A DNA stretch of 22,790 bases from DATDAH01 sp036525535 (lineage in GTDB: Bacteria; Actinomycetota; Acidimicrobiia; Acidimicrobiales; DATDAH01): NCBI GenBank assembly GCA_036525535.1, contig DATDAH010000373.1, positions 1 to 22,790 on the forward strand, given 5' to 3'. This document shows, in pieces, positions 20,401 through 22,790 of the stretch. The notes under the pieces are model-generated. The model was not told the origin of the DNA, ran no database searches, and was given only the letters and a program-made list of their open reading frames with translations. The translations under genes and the position numbers were made by a program. The stretch's first letter is position 1; each line of letters begins with the position of its first letter.

Positions 20401-21536
20401 ACTTCGGCGCCGCCATCTCCGAACACCCGCTGACCACCCAGGCCGCGGGCGAGGTGGTGGGCGAAGTCCTCGAGCAGGTGGGCGAGGCCCCCGATCTGGC
20501 CGTGCTCTTCGTGTCCGCGGCCCATCTGGGCCTGATGGCTGAGATCGCCGAGACGGTGCGCACCGCCCTGCGCCCCCGAGCCCTCATCGGGGTGACGGCC
20601 TCATCGATCGTCGGCGGCGGGCGGGAGGTCGAAGACCGACCGGCCATCAGCCTCTGGGCCGGCAACGTCGGCCCCGTCGAGCCGGTCCGCTTGGAGACCC
20701 AGCGTCTCAACGGTGGGTGGGCGCTCACCGGCCTGCCCGCCGAGACCGACGCCGTCAGCCCCCGGGTGCTCCTGCTGTTGGCGGACCCCTTCAGCATCCC
20801 GACCGACGGCATGCTCGACCGTCTCCGGGCGAAGGCGCCGACCCTGCAGGTGGTCGGGGGCATGGCCTCCACCGGTCGGGCCCCGGGTGGGAACCGTCTG
20901 GTCCTCGACGACGCCGTGTTCGACAACGGCGCCGTCGGCGTGCTCCTCGACTCGGGCGTCGTGTCGGGCACCGTGGTCTCCCAGGGCTGCCGTCCCGTCG
21001 GCCAGGCGTACGTGGTCACTCGGGCCACCGACAACGTCATCCACGACCTCGCCGGCGTGCCGGCGTTGGACCGCCTGCGCGACATCGTGGCCGGCCTCCC
21101 CCCCGGCGACCGGGCCCTTGTCCAGGAGGGGCTCCACGTGGGCCGGGTCATCGACGAGCAGAAGGACTCCTTCGGGCGAGGCGACTTCCTGATCAGCAAC
21201 GTCATGGGTGCCGATCCGGAGGCCGGCGACATCACCATCGGCGCCACCGCCGAGGTCGGTTCGACCGTGCAGTTCCAGGTCCGTGATGCCGACAGCGCGG
21301 ATGAGGACCTGCGGCACCTGCTGGCCGGCCAGCAGGGGCGGGCCGCGCTCGTCTTCACCTGCAACGGTCGCGGTCGCAACCTCTTCGACGCGCCCGATCA
21401 CGACGCCCGCCTGGTCCACGATCAGGTCGGACAGGGCGCGGTGGCGGGGATGTTCTGCGCCGGCGAGCTGGGTCCCGTCGGCGGCCGGAACTTCGTGCAC
21501 GGCTACACGGCGTCGGTCGTCCTGTTCAACGGCTGA
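20397..21536 (+). CDS. FIST-domain (FIST_N + FIST_C) sensor protein
   Basis: The 379-residue protein has the two-part FIST architecture. The N-terminal part (about 25-200) contains LAVLFVSAAHLG, LIGVTASSIVGGGREVE and LQVVGGMASTG. The C-terminal part (about 220-370) contains GRGDFLISNVMG, ALVFTCNGRGRNLF, and GMFCAGELGPVGGRNFVHGY then TASVVLF. FIST domains are predicted small-molecule sensors usually fused to or located beside signalling proteins; here there is no fused kinase or methyl-accepting domain. No signal peptide is present, so it acts in the cytoplasm. The start overlaps the small upstream gene, its likely partner. Ligand and output are unknown. Confidence 0.9.
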   Translation: MNFGAAISEHPLTTQAAGEVVGEVLEQVGEAPDLAVLFVSAAHLGLMAEIAETVRTALRPRALIGVTASSIVGGGREVEDRPAISLWAGNVGPVEPVRLETQRLNGGWALTGLPAETDAVSPRVLLLLADPFSIPTDGMLDRLRAKAPTLQVVGGMASTGRAPGGNRLVLDDAVFDNGAVGVLLDSGVVSGTVVSQGCRPVGQAYVVTRATDNVIHDLAGVPALDRLRDIVAGLPPGDRALVQEGLHVGRVIDEQKDSFGRGDFLISNVMGADPEAGDITIGATAEVGSTVQFQVRDADSADEDLRHLLAGQQGRAALVFTCNGRGRNLFDAPDHDARLVHDQVGQGAVAGMFCAGELGPVGGRNFVHGYTASVVLFNG

Positions 21537-21615
21537 GCGCCAGGCACGGGCGGTCCTGGGCTGTTCACCCCTCGGCTCCGCCCAAAGAGTCTGTCTCGGG
21601 CGCAGGCGTGCTGGG

Positions 21616-21621
21616 TAAGGT
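21616..21621 (+). promoter_or_regulatory. Candidate -10 element for transketolase
   Basis: TAAGGT in the context GGGTAAGGTCG fits the TANNNT pattern and shares GTAAGGTCG with the region before ARC. It would start a transcript near 21628, about 20 nt before the TTG start codon. No clear -35 was found. Confidence 0.3.
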
Positions 21622-21648
21622 CGCCCCAGCGCGGCTGGGGAGGCTGGT

Positions 21649-22790
21649 TTGACCCTCGAGGAACAGGCGATCAACGTCATCCGAGGCCTGTCGATGGACG
21701 GGCCGCAGGCGGCCAACTCCGGACACCCGGGCACGGCGATGGCGCTGGCGCCGCTGGCGCACGTCCTGTGGACGAGGGTGATGGACTACGACGCCGAGGC
21801 GCCGGACTGGCCCGACCACGACCGCTTCGTCCTTTCGGCCGGTCACGCGTCGATCCTGCTCTACTCGATGCTCTACCTCACCGGGTTCGGCCTGGAGCTC
21901 GAGGACCTCCGCCAGTTCCGGCAGTACGGAAGCCGGACGCCGGGCCACCCCGAGCGCAACCACACGCCGGGCGTCGAGGTCACGACCGGTCCGCTCGGTC
22001 AGGGCGTGGCCAACGGGGTGGGCATGGGCGTGGCCGAGGAGTGGCTGCGGGCCCGGTTCGGCACCGACCTCTGCGACCACCACACCTTCGTCGTCTGCTC
22101 CGACGGCGACCTGGAGGAGGGCGTCTCCCACGAGGCCGCGTCGCTCGCCGGTCACCTCGGCCTCGGGCGACTGGTCTACGTCTACGACGACAACCACATC
22201 TCCATCGACGGCCCCACCGAGCTGGCGCTGTCCGACGACGCCGGCAAGCGGTTCGAGGCCTACGGCTGGCACGTCGAGGACCTCGGGGAGATCGCCAACG
22301 ACTGCGACGCCCTCGAAGCGGGGCTGCGCCGGGCGATGGCCGTGGAGGAGGCCCCGTCGTTCCTGATCCTCCGTTCCCACATCGGCTACCCGTCGCCCAA
22401 GTTCACCGACACCGCTGACGCCCACGGCAACCCGTTGGGCGAGGACGAGATCCGCGTCACCAAGGAGATCCTCGGCCTACCTGACGAGCCCTTCTGGGTG
22501 CCCGACGACGTCCTGGACCTCTACCGGTCGGCCGGACGCCGAGGCCGGCCGAACCGCGAGGCCTGGGAGAAGCGCCTGGCCGACCGGTCCGACCGCGACG
22601 TGGTGGACGCCTGCCTGACCGGGCGCGGCCTCCCGGGCTGGGACGAGGCCCTGCCTGCGTGGGACGCCGGTGAGAAGGTCGCCACCCGCAAGGCCAGCGC
22701 CGCCTGCTTGAACGCGGTTCTCGACACCGTGCCCGGGCTGGTGGGTGGCGGCGCCGACCTGACCGGCAACACGGGCACGGAGCTCAAGGA
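21649..22790 (+). CDS. tkt: Transketolase, 3' end outside window
   Basis: The frame runs from a TTG at 21649 to the window edge, 380 codons of an expected roughly 650-700. GGGGAGG lies 5 nt before the TTG, and the protein begins where family similarity begins (EEQAINVIRGLSMDGPQAAN). Thiamine-diphosphate and substrate residues are visible: SGHPG (His26), LSAGHAS (His66), GHPE (His100), TGPLGQG (113-119) and the cofactor motif SDGDLEEG to YDDNHISIDG (151-188). The second, pyrimidine-binding domain is just starting (GGGADLTGNTG). The enzyme moves two-carbon units in the pentose phosphate pathway. CCCCAGC/GCTGGGG at 21624-21640 could form a 7-bp hairpin that covers part of the ribosome site. Confidence 0.95.
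   Translation, partial: MTLEEQAINVIRGLSMDGPQAANSGHPGTAMALAPLAHVLWTRVMDYDAEAPDWPDHDRFVLSAGHASILLYSMLYLTGFGLELEDLRQFRQYGSRTPGHPERNHTPGVEVTTGPLGQGVANGVGMGVAEEWLRARFGTDLCDHHTFVVCSDGDLEEGVSHEAASLAGHLGLGRLVYVYDDNHISIDGPTELALSDDAGKRFEAYGWHVEDLGEIANDCDALEAGLRRAMAVEEAPSFLILRSHIGYPSPKFTDTADAHGNPLGEDEIRVTKEILGLPDEPFWVPDDVLDLYRSAGRRGRPNREAWEKRLADRSDRDVVDACLTGRGLPGWDEALPAWDAGEKVATRKASAACLNAVLDTVPGLVGGGADLTGNTGTELK

Noticed and set aside
21624..21640. Hairpin before transketolase as a regulatory RNA switch
   Set aside because: It is only 7 bp, and if the TAAGGT at 21616 is the -10 its 5' arm would mostly not be transcribed.

Overview
The window is a gene-dense, G+C-rich chromosomal segment of an actinobacterium. 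The best markers are the bacterial Pup-proteasome genes: the ATPase ARC/Mpa (GTG or downstream start to 6136), Dop (6074-4569) and Pup (4551-4357), all on the minus strand. The mix with a TtuA/TtuB-type tRNA thiolation pair, a MarP-like protease and an ECF42 sigma factor with its DGPF partner would fit a deep actinobacterial lineage such as Acidimicrobiia. That placement is inference; no rRNA or other phylogenetic marker is present.

Layout from left to right. Positions 1-89 hold the start of a minus-strand gene that leaves the window; it could be the propeptide of proteasome subunit PrcB. A perfect 20-bp-arm palindrome (138-180) separates it from an ECF sigma factor and its membrane-anchored anti-sigma-like partner (2157-185). 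A RibD/DHFR-type reductase (plus) and a Tat-exported PhoX-like protein with a C-terminal membrane anchor (minus) converge at 2918/2932. Then come pup, dop and ARC. A divergent 3Fe-4S ferredoxin (8094-8330) follows.

From 17080 down to 8361 runs an unbroken, tightly packed minus-strand gene run that could be one operon: TetR regulator, ADP-forming acyl-CoA synthetase beta and alpha subunits, DacB (S13 peptidase), a LON-domain protein, three small membrane proteins (one holin-like), a ThiS/MoaD-fold sulfur carrier, TtuA, TrmI and a MarP-like CvpA-serine protease. It joins acyl-CoA energy metabolism, cell-wall maintenance, tRNA T-loop modification and periplasmic proteolysis.

On the right are nagA (plus), the convergent ECF42 sigma factor with its DGPF/YCII gene (minus), a small unknown protein overlapping a FIST-domain sensor (plus), and a 3'-truncated transketolase (plus). 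I saw no tRNA, rRNA, CRISPR array, transposase or prophage.

The most interesting points are these. The ThiS/MoaD-like carrier ends in GGFR rather than GG, so its diglycine is masked and would need trimming. It sits about 7 kb from Pup, another C-terminally immature protein tag (GGQ). Sigma/anti-sigma, reductase and PhoX genes occupy the place where prcB and prcA normally follow pup. Several genes show a TANNNT hexamer 6-9 nt before an RTG start, suggesting leaderless transcripts.
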